From contig CAMARI010000003.1 in the NCBI GenBank assembly GCA_945860515.1, positions 1 through 49,590 on the forward strand: a stretch of 49,590 bases of DNA, given 5' to 3'. Of this stretch, positions 1 to 7,520 are shown one piece after another. The position numbers and the translations under genes are program-made. The DNA comes from Polaromonas sp. YR568. Its GTDB lineage: Bacteria; Pseudomonadota; Gammaproteobacteria; Burkholderiales; Burkholderiaceae_C. The notes under the pieces were generated by a model, which worked only from the letters and a program-made list of their open reading frames with translations, was not told the origin of the DNA and searched no databases. The stretch's first letter is position 1. Every line of letters begins with the position of its first letter.

Positions 1-47
1 GACTCGCCCTCTAAGTGGCGAGAAACAAAACGTAGTTTTTCATCCAT
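1..47 (-). mobile_element. Start of an IS481-like transposase gene, cut by the window edge
   Basis: On the minus strand an ATG at 47 opens a frame reading MDEKLRFVSRHLEGES that runs off the left edge. This resembles the N-terminus of IS481-type transposases (DDE family), which begin with a similar amphipathic helix before a helix-turn-helix. A purine-rich stretch (GGAGTGTCAG) lies upstream of the ATG. Only 15 residues are visible, so the family assignment rests on recall of a short motif and completeness cannot be judged. Confidence 0.55.
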
Positions 48-148
48 TTTCTGACACTCCTTCCAAGGCATAGAGAGCTCCTCCTATGCCAAAAAACTGT
101 AAAGGATGTGTCCGGTATAAACTGTTAACTATCTATCAATATGTTCAA

Positions 149-180
149 AGCCCTTGCAGAAATGCAAGGGCTGTTTATTT
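149..180 (+). terminator. Rho-independent terminator hairpin
   Basis: A perfect 10-bp stem (AGCCCTTGCA pairing with TGCAAGGGCT) closes a GAAA tetraloop and is followed by GTTTATTT. The U-rich tail is on the plus strand, yet no plus-strand gene ends nearby. It may have served a gene now lost or lying left of the window. On the minus strand the tail is TTTGAACAT, so weaker termination of the cyclase fragment is possible. Confidence 0.7.
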
Positions 181-251
181 CTAGCTCAAATATTTGCATC
201 AACTCATCGAAATAGAACAGTCACAACGCTCAACTAATTGAGATGCGATCG

Positions 252-731
252 TTAAGCATTCTGCAAAGCATCATCAAAAATAGCCACTGCTCTGGTCCAA
301 CCTGCTGAAGCACCGCGAATTTTGTGGGGAAAACAGCTAATGAAAAAACCACTACTGGGCAGGGCTTCAAGGTTGTGCAGTTTTTCCAAATGACAATAAC
401 CAATGTCGCGCCCTGCCTTGTGGCCTTCCCAAATCAAAGCCGCATTACCCGACTCAGCATACTTTTTCGCCGTATGTACAAAAGGCGCATCCCAACTCCA
501 AGCATCTGTGCCGGTCAAGCGTACGCCACGCTCCAACAAATACATGGTGGCCTCATAGCCCATGCCACACCCACAAGACACATAGTCGGGTTGACCGTAT
601 TGCATACCCGCACGGGTGTTGACGACCACAATTTCCAAGGGCGACAAGTTGTGACCCATGCGCTTGAATTCAGCTTCCACCTCTGAAGCAGTCACCACAT
701 GGCCGTCGGGTAAGTGTCGGAAATCCAACAA
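252..731 (-). pseudogene. Cyclase-family (kynurenine formamidase-like) hydrolase, 5'-truncated
   Basis: The frame encodes 159 residues matching the C-terminal two thirds of cyclase-family hydrolases (PF04199), metal-dependent amide or ester hydrolases usually 210-260 residues long. Recognisable parts include LDFRHLPDGHVVT near the start, the GTDAWSWDAPF segment and the GASAGWTRAVAIFDD tail. The N-terminal third, with the HxGTHxDxPxH metal-binding motif, is absent. An in-frame TAA sits just upstream of residue 1, where only a TTG could start translation. The break abuts an IS OrfA stump at 758, so a mobile-element event probably removed the 5' end. It lies downstream of leuD on the same strand and was probably the last gene of that operon. 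Catalytic activity is unlikely. Confidence 0.8.
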
Positions 732-757
732 TTAAAAATCAGTTTTAGGAGAAAGAA

Positions 758-826
758 ATGAGCGAATCGAAACGACGGGCGCGGTACACACTGGAATACA
801 AGCTGGAAGACGAGCAAGACAACTGA
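758..826 (+). mobile_element. Remnant of an IS3-type OrfA (22 codons)
   Basis: An ATG preceded by AGGAGAAAG opens MSESKRRARYTLEYKLE, typical of the N-terminus of IS3-family OrfA. After 17 residues the frame passes into DEQDN and stops, so everything behind the first helix is deleted. The stump lies between the truncated cyclase gene (start 731) and the leuD stop codon (833), marking the scar of an insertion followed by a deletion. Confidence 0.65.
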
Positions 827-832
827 AGATTC

Positions 833-1435
833 TCAGTCAATTCTCTGCAGCCAAGGCGTTTTTATCGCCACTACAGCCTCGTGGGCAGCCAGTGCATCGG
901 CGTAGCGCAATGTTCGAGTGATGTCATCTTCACCGGACAACAGTTGCGCTAAATGTCCGCGCGCCATTTCAAACTTGATCTTCAACCCATGCGGTGTTAC
1001 CACCTCACAATTTGTAATATCCATGTCGAGCACGGATCCATCGCCGTTGATCTGTTGCGTCAGAACCAAGTGGTCAATCAGTGATACCGTCGCTGTGACT
1101 AGACCATTTTTGACCGCATTATTTCGGAAAATATCCCCAAAAGACAGCGCCACAACAGCTTGAATTCCATAGTCGGTCAGTGCCCATACAGCGTGTTCGC
1201 GCGACGACCCACAGCCGAAATTTCGGCCCGCGATCAGGATGCGGGTCGCGCTTCCTGCGCTGACAAAAGAGGCGTCTGGGTTGTTGGCGGCGACCCAGTC
1301 AGCAAACAAGTAACGTCCCATGCCCTGACGCACTGTGGTTTTGAGGTACCGAGCCGGGAAGATGGCATCGGTATCAATGTCGGCACGCTGCAGTGATGCC
1401 ACGGGGCCTTTGACGCGCGTGATGCCTTGGCTCAT
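833..1435 (-). CDS. leuD: LeuD-type (isopropylmalate isomerase family) small subunit, divergent
   Basis: This 200-residue protein is the swivelling small subunit of an aconitase-family hydro-lyase that pairs with LeuC. Visible motifs are DIDTDAIFPARYL (about 20-32), GRNFGCGSSREHAVWALTDYG (about 70-90) and GDIFRNNAVKNGL (about 100-112). It differs from anabolic LeuD: the usual NGLDxIGLTL segment near the C-terminus is replaced by SGEDDITRTL. Its ATG overlaps the leuC stop (ATGA), so the two are translationally coupled. No leuA or leuB is nearby. The neighbours are catabolic enzymes, so the substrate may be a substituted maleate rather than isopropylmalate (inference). Family certain, substrate uncertain. 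Confidence 0.88.
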   Translation of the reverse strand: MSQGITRVKGPVASLQRADIDTDAIFPARYLKTTVRQGMGRYLFADWVAANNPDASFVSAGSATRILIAGRNFGCGSSREHAVWALTDYGIQAVVALSFGDIFRNNAVKNGLVTATVSLIDHLVLTQQINGDGSVLDMDITNCEVVTPHGLKIKFEMARGHLAQLLSGEDDITRTLRYADALAAHEAVVAIKTPWLQRID

Positions 1436-2847
1436 GACAAAAACTCACGCGGGTCGGTTAGCGCACCGCGCAGGGCGGAAGCGGCCACAGCGGCAGGGCT
1501 CATCAAATGGGTCCGCCCACCTTGACCCTGTCGATTTTCAAAGTTACGGTTGGACGTAGAGGCACTTCGCTGCCCGGGTGTCAGACTGTCGCCGTTCATG
1601 CCCACGCACATGGAGCAGCCAGACTCGCGCCACTCAAATCCTGCATCGACAAATATCTGGGCTAAGCCTTCTGCTTCTGCCGCACGCTTGGTCATGGAAG
1701 AGCCAGGAACCACCAGACCGCGAAGGCGGGTAGCAATACGTCTACCTTTAACCACGCTGGCTGCCGCGCGCAGGTCCTCAATTCGGGCATTGGTACAAGA
1801 ACCTATAAAGGCCACATCGATGGAAATACTGGCAATAGATTGTCCAGAGCGTAGCCCCATGTAAGCCAGTGCGGCCTCAAACCGAGCTTGCTCCAGCAGG
1901 TTGTCCTCAGCGCCAAATGAGGACGGAACTATTTGGTCAAAGTGGGCGCTGTCTGCGGGTGTCGTGCCCCAAGTCACCAGCGGCTGAATAAAATTCGCAT
2001 CAATCGTCTCGAGTCTGGCAAAGTCGCCGTTGACGCCGCTGTTGTCAGTTTTGAGACTGCGCCATGCTTCTAAAGCTTGATCAAAGTGCGACTTGGCCAG
2101 GCCCGAGACGCGGGGGCGCAGGTATGCCTCGGTAGTTTGATCGGGTGCTATCAAACCAAAGCGCGAACCCGCTTCGATGGTCATGTTGCACAAGGTCAGT
2201 CTGGCGTCCATGGACAGTGCGCTGATAGTCGAACCGAAATATTCGATGGCAAACCCAACGCCACCACTGGTTCCCAATTGGCGAATGATGCCGAGCGCCA
2301 AGTCCTTGGCGTAGACGCCTTGACCGAGCTGGCCATCAACCCAGAGTCCTAGGGTTGCGAGTTTGCGAATCCACAGGCTTTGCGTACTCATGACATGTTC
2401 GGCCTCTGAGGTACCGATGCCCCAAGCCAGCGCGCCTAGCGCACCCAGCGTTGCGGTGTGGGAGTCACCGCAGACAACAGTCGCTCCGGGCAGGATATAA
2501 CCCTGCTCCGGGGCGACAACATGAACAATACCTTGCCGCTTGTCGTCAAGATCAATCAGTCGCATGCCAGTCTGTTTTGCATTGGCGCGCAAGGTCGCAA
2601 TCTGCACTGCGCTCTCAGCGTTAGGGATGTGCGTGTTGCGGTCTGGCGTTGTTGGGACGTTGTGGTCTTGGATCGCGATGTGGCGCTCGCTGGATCGCAA
2701 GACCCGTCCCGACATGGCCAGTCCGGCAAAAGCCTGCGGGCTGGAGACTTCATGCACAAGATGCCGGTCAATGTAGACAAGGTCTTCGCCGTCTTCGTTA
2801 CTGGCGACCACATGGGTTTGCCAGATCTTGTCGAACAGGGTGCTCAC
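1432..2847 (-). CDS. leuC: LeuC-type (isopropylmalate isomerase family) [4Fe-4S] large subunit
   Basis: Starting from the GTG at 2847 (VSTLFDKIWQTHVV), the protein has 471 residues, the usual LeuC length; the open frame further upstream is a shadow of the hydrolase gene. It shows the aconitase-family GDSHTATLGALG motif and the cluster cysteines in GSCTNARIEDL and CSMCVGMN. With LeuD it would reversibly hydrate or dehydrate a substituted malate in the cytoplasm. It begins 38 bp after the MBL hydrolase and overlaps leuD by 4 bp. The context of monooxygenase, amidase and lyase suggests a catabolic hydratase, comparable with dimethylmaleate hydratase of anaerobic nicotinate breakdown (inference). 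A second leucine-pathway LeuCD copy is the alternative. Confidence 0.88.
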   Translation of the reverse strand: MSTLFDKIWQTHVVASNEDGEDLVYIDRHLVHEVSSPQAFAGLAMSGRVLRSSERHIAIQDHNVPTTPDRNTHIPNAESAVQIATLRANAKQTGMRLIDLDDKRQGIVHVVAPEQGYILPGATVVCGDSHTATLGALGALAWGIGTSEAEHVMSTQSLWIRKLATLGLWVDGQLGQGVYAKDLALGIIRQLGTSGGVGFAIEYFGSTISALSMDARLTLCNMTIEAGSRFGLIAPDQTTEAYLRPRVSGLAKSHFDQALEAWRSLKTDNSGVNGDFARLETIDANFIQPLVTWGTTPADSAHFDQIVPSSFGAEDNLLEQARFEAALAYMGLRSGQSIASISIDVAFIGSCTNARIEDLRAAASVVKGRRIATRLRGLVVPGSSMTKRAAEAEGLAQIFVDAGFEWRESGCSMCVGMNGDSLTPGQRSASTSNRNFENRQGQGGRTHLMSPAAVAASALRGALTDPREFLS

Positions 2848-2884
2848 TGGATTCTTACTCTGTGTGGCTGTAACAGTTGCTGGC

Positions 2885-3769
2885 TCAGGCGTACTTAAAT
2901 CTGAAGTGGTCGCTCTTGGCGACGATACGTCCCGCTGTCGGAGAGGGGAAATGACCGCTGAACAGCAGGGTCGGCGTGTCGGCCAGCCTGTGCACCAGCT
3001 CAGATCGCGTCTGTGCCGCCTGCACGGAGTCGTGACAAAACCGTGATGACAGCGACAGGTCAATCAGTTGCGCCGGCGTGTGCAGAATGTCACCGGCAAA
3101 CACGGCATGCGCCCCTTGGCTGCGTGTATCCAGCAGGCAGTTGCCTGCGGTATGGCCGTGCGCATCATGCAACTCGATACCGGCTTCGAACTCAAAACCA
3201 GAGTTCACCATCATGGCCTGACCCGCATCGACTACCGGCAGCACACTGTCGGCAAACGAGCCATGGTTAGGTGCGTCCAGGCCACGGGCCAGCGCGTGGC
3301 GGTGAGCCTGTTCCCAGTGTTCGTATTCGGTCTTGGCAAATACGTAACGTGCCTTGGGAAAGGTCGGCACCCAGTGGCCATCTTGCAGGTAGGTGTTCCA
3401 ACCGACGTGGTCGGCATGCATGTGGGTGCAGCAGACAAAGTCGATGTCTTGCGGCTGCACACCAAGGCGCTTCAGGTTCTCAAGGTATTTGTAATTCTGT
3501 CGGTGCCACGAAGGCCGCAAAGACCGCTCCTTGTCATTACCCACACAGGCATCGATCAATATCGTATGGCTTGGCGTTTTCAGGATGTAGCTGTGGAAGC
3601 TCATGTTGACGCGGTTGTCCGCTGTAACAAACGCAGGTTTAAGCCAGGCCGCATGCTGTTCGACCTGTTCAGGCGTGATGCCTGGAACCACAAAATCAAG
3701 AGGTGAAAATGCGCTTTCGCTTTCAAGCACCAGATCGACCTGGAACAGGCCGATTTTTTGTGTCTTCAT
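2885..3769 (-). CDS. Metallo-beta-lactamase-fold hydrolase
   Basis: The 294-residue protein carries the MBL signature THMHADHVGWN (HxHxDH at about 116-121), a further His in HDAHGHTAGN (about 206), a metal-bridging Asp in FAGDILH (about 226) and a late His in SGHFPSPT. These make a complete dinuclear Zn site. Members of this lactonase-like group open lactones or hydrolyse esters and amides; 4-pyridoxolactonase of vitamin B6 breakdown is one precedent. No signal peptide is seen, so it is probably cytoplasmic. Its ATG overlaps the stop of the LivH stump (ATGA). Position between the racemase-family gene and leuC suggests hydrolysis of a ring-cleavage intermediate, which is inference. Confidence 0.85.
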   Translation of the reverse strand: MKTQKIGLFQVDLVLESESAFSPLDFVVPGITPEQVEQHAAWLKPAFVTADNRVNMSFHSYILKTPSHTILIDACVGNDKERSLRPSWHRQNYKYLENLKRLGVQPQDIDFVCCTHMHADHVGWNTYLQDGHWVPTFPKARYVFAKTEYEHWEQAHRHALARGLDAPNHGSFADSVLPVVDAGQAMMVNSGFEFEAGIELHDAHGHTAGNCLLDTRSQGAHAVFAGDILHTPAQLIDLSLSSRFCHDSVQAAQTRSELVHRLADTPTLLFSGHFPSPTAGRIVAKSDHFRFKYA

Positions 3770-3849
3770 GGGCTAGGGCAGCAGCCTTGCGCCGCCAGTG
3801 CGTAAAGGCCGCCTGAAATCAGGCCATTGGTAATCTGACCGACAATCAT
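3766..3849 (-). pseudogene. LivH permease N-terminal stump (27 codons)
   Basis: The frame reads MIVGQITNGLISGGLYALAA and then QGCCPSP before TGA. The first 20 residues match the start of branched-chain/aromatic acid ABC permeases (LivH), which normally continue for about 290 residues of membrane segments. Everything after the first helix is gone and the last residues look out of frame. The stop overlaps the ATG of the MBL gene, so the reading chain is preserved. This suggests that a livHMGF block was deleted from the operon and only the coupling end kept. Confidence 0.7.
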
Positions 3850-3862
3850 GGTTTGGTGCCTA

Positions 3863-4603
3863 TCAGTAGTGAGACAGAAGCTTGCCGAAGCCCTGCAGCT
3901 TGTCGTTGATGCCGACGGCGCGCAGGGCGTGCCAGTAGGTTGCCGTGTTGATGGCAATGACTGGCTTTCCCAAATAAAACTCAGCCGTGGCTGCGAAACG
4001 AACCATGGACAGATTGGTGCCAACCTGAACAATGGCATCGATATCGTCGCCATCAAGTTGCTTGAGCGTGTCACGGCACATCGCGTCGGTTGTGTGAGCA
4101 ATCTGTACCGGGCTAGGCCGCTGCAGACAAATATCTCGGACGACGGTAAAGCCACAGTCCTGATAAAACCGGCGGACTTGGTCGTTGGCGACCGGAAAGT
4201 AAGGCGAAAAGAAAGCAATCCGTTTAGCTTTGTAGACATTGAGCGCGGCTTCTGTCGCAAAGGATCCGCAAGAAACTTCGACCTCGGCGCGCTCACGCAT
4301 CATGTTGAGGTAAGTTTCAGCGCCTTTTCGACCATCCCAAAAGGTTGCTGCGGACATCCCCATCACGAGGTACTGCATTTCGCAGCTTTTGAGAACGTCT
4401 ACCGCCTGCAGGGTGTTTCCCTGAATATTCTTAACCAATTTCAGAAATTCTTCATTAGTGTTAACAGGATCATTGGGAATGATGATGCGGCTGTAATGAT
4501 TGGTGACGCCTACCGGCCGCATGTCGTCAAAGTCGGGTTGGACGATGGTGTTGGTTGAGGGACCAAGCGTTCCAAATTTCATGCGGTAACCAAGATGGTC
4601 CAT
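3863..4603 (-). CDS. Asp/Glu racemase-superfamily protein (maleate isomerase / arylmalonate decarboxylase-like)
   Basis: This 246-residue protein begins MKFGTLGPSTNTIVQPDF after a short lead, the typical start of the maleate cis-trans isomerase and arylmalonate decarboxylase group. These enzymes use one or two cysteines as acid/base or nucleophile. At the two positions where I expect them the sequence reads VMGMSAATFWDG (Ser at about 84) and VQVGTNLSM (Asn at about 197), so both look replaced. A subfamily using Ser or Thr, a different reaction, or misplacement on my part are all possible. It lies 2 bp after the amidase gene, the same pairing as nicF/nicE (maleamate amidase, maleate isomerase) of nicotinate breakdown. 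Confidence 0.8.
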   Translation of the reverse strand: MDHLGYRMKFGTLGPSTNTIVQPDFDDMRPVGVTNHYSRIIIPNDPVNTNEEFLKLVKNIQGNTLQAVDVLKSCEMQYLVMGMSAATFWDGRKGAETYLNMMRERAEVEVSCGSFATEAALNVYKAKRIAFFSPYFPVANDQVRRFYQDCGFTVVRDICLQRPSPVQIAHTTDAMCRDTLKQLDGDDIDAIVQVGTNLSMVRFAATAEFYLGKPVIAINTATYWHALRAVGINDKLQGFGKLLSHY

Positions 4604-4605
4604 GG

Positions 4606-5229
4606 CTAGACTTTCGAAAGTAGTATTTGAAGAAAAGTATCTCGCGGCATCACATCTGCATATTTCTGGCGCATGTCGAAAAGATTGGCATCATGGGGCT
4701 CGATGGCCCGGTCACCAACGCAGTCCTCGATCACGATGGTGCGAAAGTTGAACTGCATGGCGTCCACGACGCTTGCGCGTATGCAGCCGCTGGTGGTGCA
4801 CCCCACAATGACAGCGGTGTCAACACCACGCAGATGAAGCCACTCAGACAGGCCGGTCGAAAAAAATGCAGAGGCGGATGTCTTGCGCAACACCCATTCA
4901 CCTGCGGTCGGCGTCAATTCTGGAACAGTTTGCGAAGCATGCGCATGTTCCGTTAATTGCAGTAGCGGCGGGACCTTCAGACAAAACACGTTTTTATTGG
5001 CACCATCGTCTGCAAAAACCACTCGCGTGTGGACGACCGGAAGCTGCGCTTTTCGAAAGGCCGCCAACAAAGGAACTGTCTCCTTAACAGCCTGAACGAT
5101 GTGAGGACCACCAAACTGCGTCTCGTCCACAAATCCGTTGACGAAGTCCACAAGGATGAGGCCGCAGCGCGAACCGATACCTGAGGTGTTCCCCAGGTTT
5201 TGTTTGCGATAGATGTCTTCCTTGTTCAC
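4606..5229 (-). CDS. Isochorismatase-family amidohydrolase (maleamate amidase / N-carbamoylsarcosine amidase-like)
   Basis: The 207-residue protein shows the cysteine-hydrolase triad: Asp28 in LVDFVNGF, Lys116 in LRKTSASAF and Cys149 in GCTTSGCIRASVVDA, each in the family's usual setting. The family hydrolyses amides such as maleamate (NicF) or N-carbamoylsarcosine to the acid and ammonia. The start is a GTG overlapping the TGA of the lyase gene (GTGA), indicating coupling. With the racemase-family protein downstream it resembles the last steps of nicotinate-type degradation, implying a nitrogen-containing substrate (inference). Length and triad suggest an active enzyme. Confidence 0.87.
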   Translation of the reverse strand: MNKEDIYRKQNLGNTSGIGSRCGLILVDFVNGFVDETQFGGPHIVQAVKETVPLLAAFRKAQLPVVHTRVVFADDGANKNVFCLKVPPLLQLTEHAHASQTVPELTPTAGEWVLRKTSASAFFSTGLSEWLHLRGVDTAVIVGCTTSGCIRASVVDAMQFNFRTIVIEDCVGDRAIEPHDANLFDMRQKYADVMPRDTFLQILLSKV

Positions 5230-6134
5230 GGCTTCACCACTTCGGTGGCATGCATTTTGTCGAACTCACTGACCCAATCGAAACCCATCAGCTTTGAAAA
5301 ACCCTGGAAATCATGGAGCGGCTGATCAAGGTTGGCACTTGAACCTGTCGCTTTGATGTGCTCATAAACATTTTTAAACGCGGCACCTGCCGACAAGAAT
5401 GCAGCCGACGGAAAGATGACCAGGCCGAAACCGATACGCTGCAGCTCCTCCTTTGTCAGCACTGGGGTGCGCCCCGTCTCAACCATGTTGGCCACCAGCG
5501 GTAGGTCAAATGCTTTGCCAATGATTTCCATCTCCTCAATCGACTCAGGACTTTCGATAAACAAAATGTCGGCACCCGCTTGGGCGTATTGCTCCATGCG
5601 ACGCAGGGCTTCATCCAGACCATGAACGGTGCGTGCATCCGTGCGGGCAATGATCTGGAAGTTCTTGTCGGTGCGGGTTTCCGCAGCCACCTTGATTTTC
5701 GCAACCATGTCGGCCATTGGCACCACCCGGCGGCCCAGCATATGACCGCACTTTTTGGGAAATTCTTGGTCCTCTAATTGGATCGCGCAGGCACCGGCGG
5801 CTTCATAACCGCGAACGGTGTGCATGACATTGAGTAAACCACCATAACCTGTATCGCCGTCACAAATCAAGGGGGTGTCGGTGATGCTGACGAATTGTGT
5901 GACGCGGTTGACCATGTCGGAGTAGCTGGCCAGACCGGCGTCGGGCAAGCCCAAGTAGGAGGCAACGGTGCCATAACCAGTCATGTAGAGGGCTTCAAAT
6001 CCCATCTGGTCTGCCATCTTGGCAGAGACCATCTCAAAAACACCCGGCGCAACAACGAGGTGTCCTTTGGTAAATCGGGCTTTGAGTTCCGCACGCTTTT
6101 GCGTGGCGGTTTTTGTGCTGAGGCCTTGCTTCAT
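5226..6134 (-). CDS. Isocitrate lyase / PEP mutase-superfamily C-C lyase (dimethylmalate lyase-like)
   Basis: The 302-residue TIM-barrel protein has ICDGDTGYGG (Mg-binding Asp residues), QLEDQEFPKKCGHMLGRR and IIARTDA. The KKCGH loop with its catalytic Cys marks lyases such as isocitrate, methylisocitrate and 2,3-dimethylmalate lyase, and separates them from Cys-less phosphonomutases. The reaction would split a substituted malate or isocitrate into pyruvate or glyoxylate plus a second acid. A LeuCD-type hydratase in the same operon could supply that substrate, as in the dimethylmaleate hydratase/lyase pair known from anaerobic nicotinate fermentation. Its ATG overlaps the monooxygenase stop. 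Confidence 0.85.
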   Translation of the reverse strand: MKQGLSTKTATQKRAELKARFTKGHLVVAPGVFEMVSAKMADQMGFEALYMTGYGTVASYLGLPDAGLASYSDMVNRVTQFVSITDTPLICDGDTGYGGLLNVMHTVRGYEAAGACAIQLEDQEFPKKCGHMLGRRVVPMADMVAKIKVAAETRTDKNFQIIARTDARTVHGLDEALRRMEQYAQAGADILFIESPESIEEMEIIGKAFDLPLVANMVETGRTPVLTKEELQRIGFGLVIFPSAAFLSAGAAFKNVYEHIKATGSSANLDQPLHDFQGFSKLMGFDWVSEFDKMHATEVVKP

Positions 6135-7327
6135 AAGATGGACTCCGCGCGTTCTAACGCATCAATCATGGATGTTTTACGAAGGTAATCCTTCGAGGCG
6201 GCAGGACTTGCTGCGATAGCGCGCAGTTCGTTCTGGGTTTTACGGCGGGTATCAGGATCGCGCTCTTCGATATTCTTTTTGTTGCGTGCCGTGTTGGCAT
6301 TGATGTATTCGATGGCCACCGACCGCCGCTGACGCTCATAGCGGTCCAGTAGGTCAGGTGATGCCCCGGAAATCAAAATATCAACCAGTTTGTCCGAAAG
6401 ATTGAAAGCATCTTGAACGCCGCCGTTCATGCCCATACCACCGATCGGATTGTTGATGTGAGCAGCATCGCCGGCAAGCACCACGCGGCCGCGACGGAAC
6501 TCTTTTGCAACCCGCTGGTGGACCTTGTAGAGGGTCCGGTGCACGGTGTTGTAAGGGGTGTCTTTGGGCAGAAGATTTTGTAGCCGCGTTTGAATAGACT
6601 CGTCGGTCATGACTTCTTCATCTGTCTCTTCCAGTCGAGTGGGAAAAAGAACGCGCCACAAAGTCGGAACCCGCAGCAGAACACACCATTCTTCAGGATC
6701 CGAGACGTAGTTGACATACGACAATTTCGGTAAATGGTCAGCGTATTCGAAGTCGGTCGACACCGACAGAAAACGTTCTGGATAAGTAAAACCTTCAAAC
6801 TCGATGCCTAGGGACTGACGCACAGCGCTTGATGCACCATCTGCGCCAATGAGGTAATTGCCTGTAAAGGCCGTCATGTGGCCATCAATCTTGACGTTTG
6901 CTGTCACGCTCTGGGCATCTTGCGTCACTGTTTGCATTTCTGCACCCAGAACAATTTTGACGTGTGGCAACAAGGCAAGTCGATCCAGCAGCAATGTGTT
7001 GAGTTTCCATTGCTCGCATTGCAGCCGAAACGGGTGCTGTGTTTCGCCTTCCAGCAGGGACATGTCGAACTCGGCAATCAGGCCCTCCTTGCGATCGCGC
7101 TGTTGGGTGTAGCGCGCTACCAGGCCTTGCGCTACAAGCTCGTCTGTCAATCCGAATCGTGCCAGCATGTCAAGTGTCGGAGGGTGAAAGGTAGAGGCGC
7201 GCAGGTCATCTTGTGGTTTGGTGTGACGTTCAAAGACTGTCACTGAGATGCCGGCTGTTGCTAAAGTCAGCGCGCTCACCAGTCCCACTGGACCCGCGCC
7301 GGAAATCAATACATGAGGTGAATTCAT
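6131..7327 (-). CDS. FAD-dependent aromatic-ring monooxygenase (group A hydroxylase type)
   Basis: The 398-residue protein has the FAD-binding GAGPVGL near its start (about 10-16), a DG motif in LIGADGASSAVRQSLG (about 160) and GDAAHINNPIGGMGMNGG (about 287-304), the second FAD/ribityl motif. These define single-component flavin hydroxylases acting on phenols or hydroxypyridines with NAD(P)H and O2. As the first gene of the operon it probably performs the initial hydroxylation or, like 2-methyl-3-hydroxypyridine-5-carboxylate oxygenase, a hydroxylation with ring opening. About 190 bp upstream lie before the LysR stop; a TTGACT -35-like hexamer is present there but I see no good -10. Substrate unknown. 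Confidence 0.88.
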   Translation of the reverse strand: MNSPHVLISGAGPVGLVSALTLATAGISVTVFERHTKPQDDLRASTFHPPTLDMLARFGLTDELVAQGLVARYTQQRDRKEGLIAEFDMSLLEGETQHPFRLQCEQWKLNTLLLDRLALLPHVKIVLGAEMQTVTQDAQSVTANVKIDGHMTAFTGNYLIGADGASSAVRQSLGIEFEGFTYPERFLSVSTDFEYADHLPKLSYVNYVSDPEEWCVLLRVPTLWRVLFPTRLEETDEEVMTDESIQTRLQNLLPKDTPYNTVHRTLYKVHQRVAKEFRRGRVVLAGDAAHINNPIGGMGMNGGVQDAFNLSDKLVDILISGASPDLLDRYERQRRSVAIEYINANTARNKKNIEERDPDTRRKTQNELRAIAASPAASKDYLRKTSMIDALERAESIL

Positions 7328-7520
7328 ACGCAGTTATTGTCAGTGTTAAAAATTCTTATGATTAGTCAAAAGCGCTTTGAGCACAAGTGAAAAATTTCCA
7401 AGCCATAACCATAAATTATTCAGCTATATTAAAGCGTTGATACCAGCGTTCAATGTCGTTCCAAGCTTTCGATCAGGCCAGACTTGTTTGGGGTGGTTCG
7501 CATGTGATTGACAGAAATTT

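Noticed and set aside
2848-3063. Upstream extension of the leuC frame
   Set aside because: It overlaps the MBL gene in another frame, is Arg/Cys-rich without family similarity, and the GTG at 2847 gives normal LeuC length.
3850-4296. Long open frame continuing upstream of the LivH stump on the minus strand
   Set aside because: It is an out-of-frame shadow of the racemase-family gene; only the last 27 codons carry LivH similarity.
7328-7520. Possible coding or regulatory remnant between the monooxygenase and lysR
   Set aside because: Short frames only, e.g. a fragment reading WNDIERWYQRF, which I could not assign; a -35-like TTGACT has no convincing -10.
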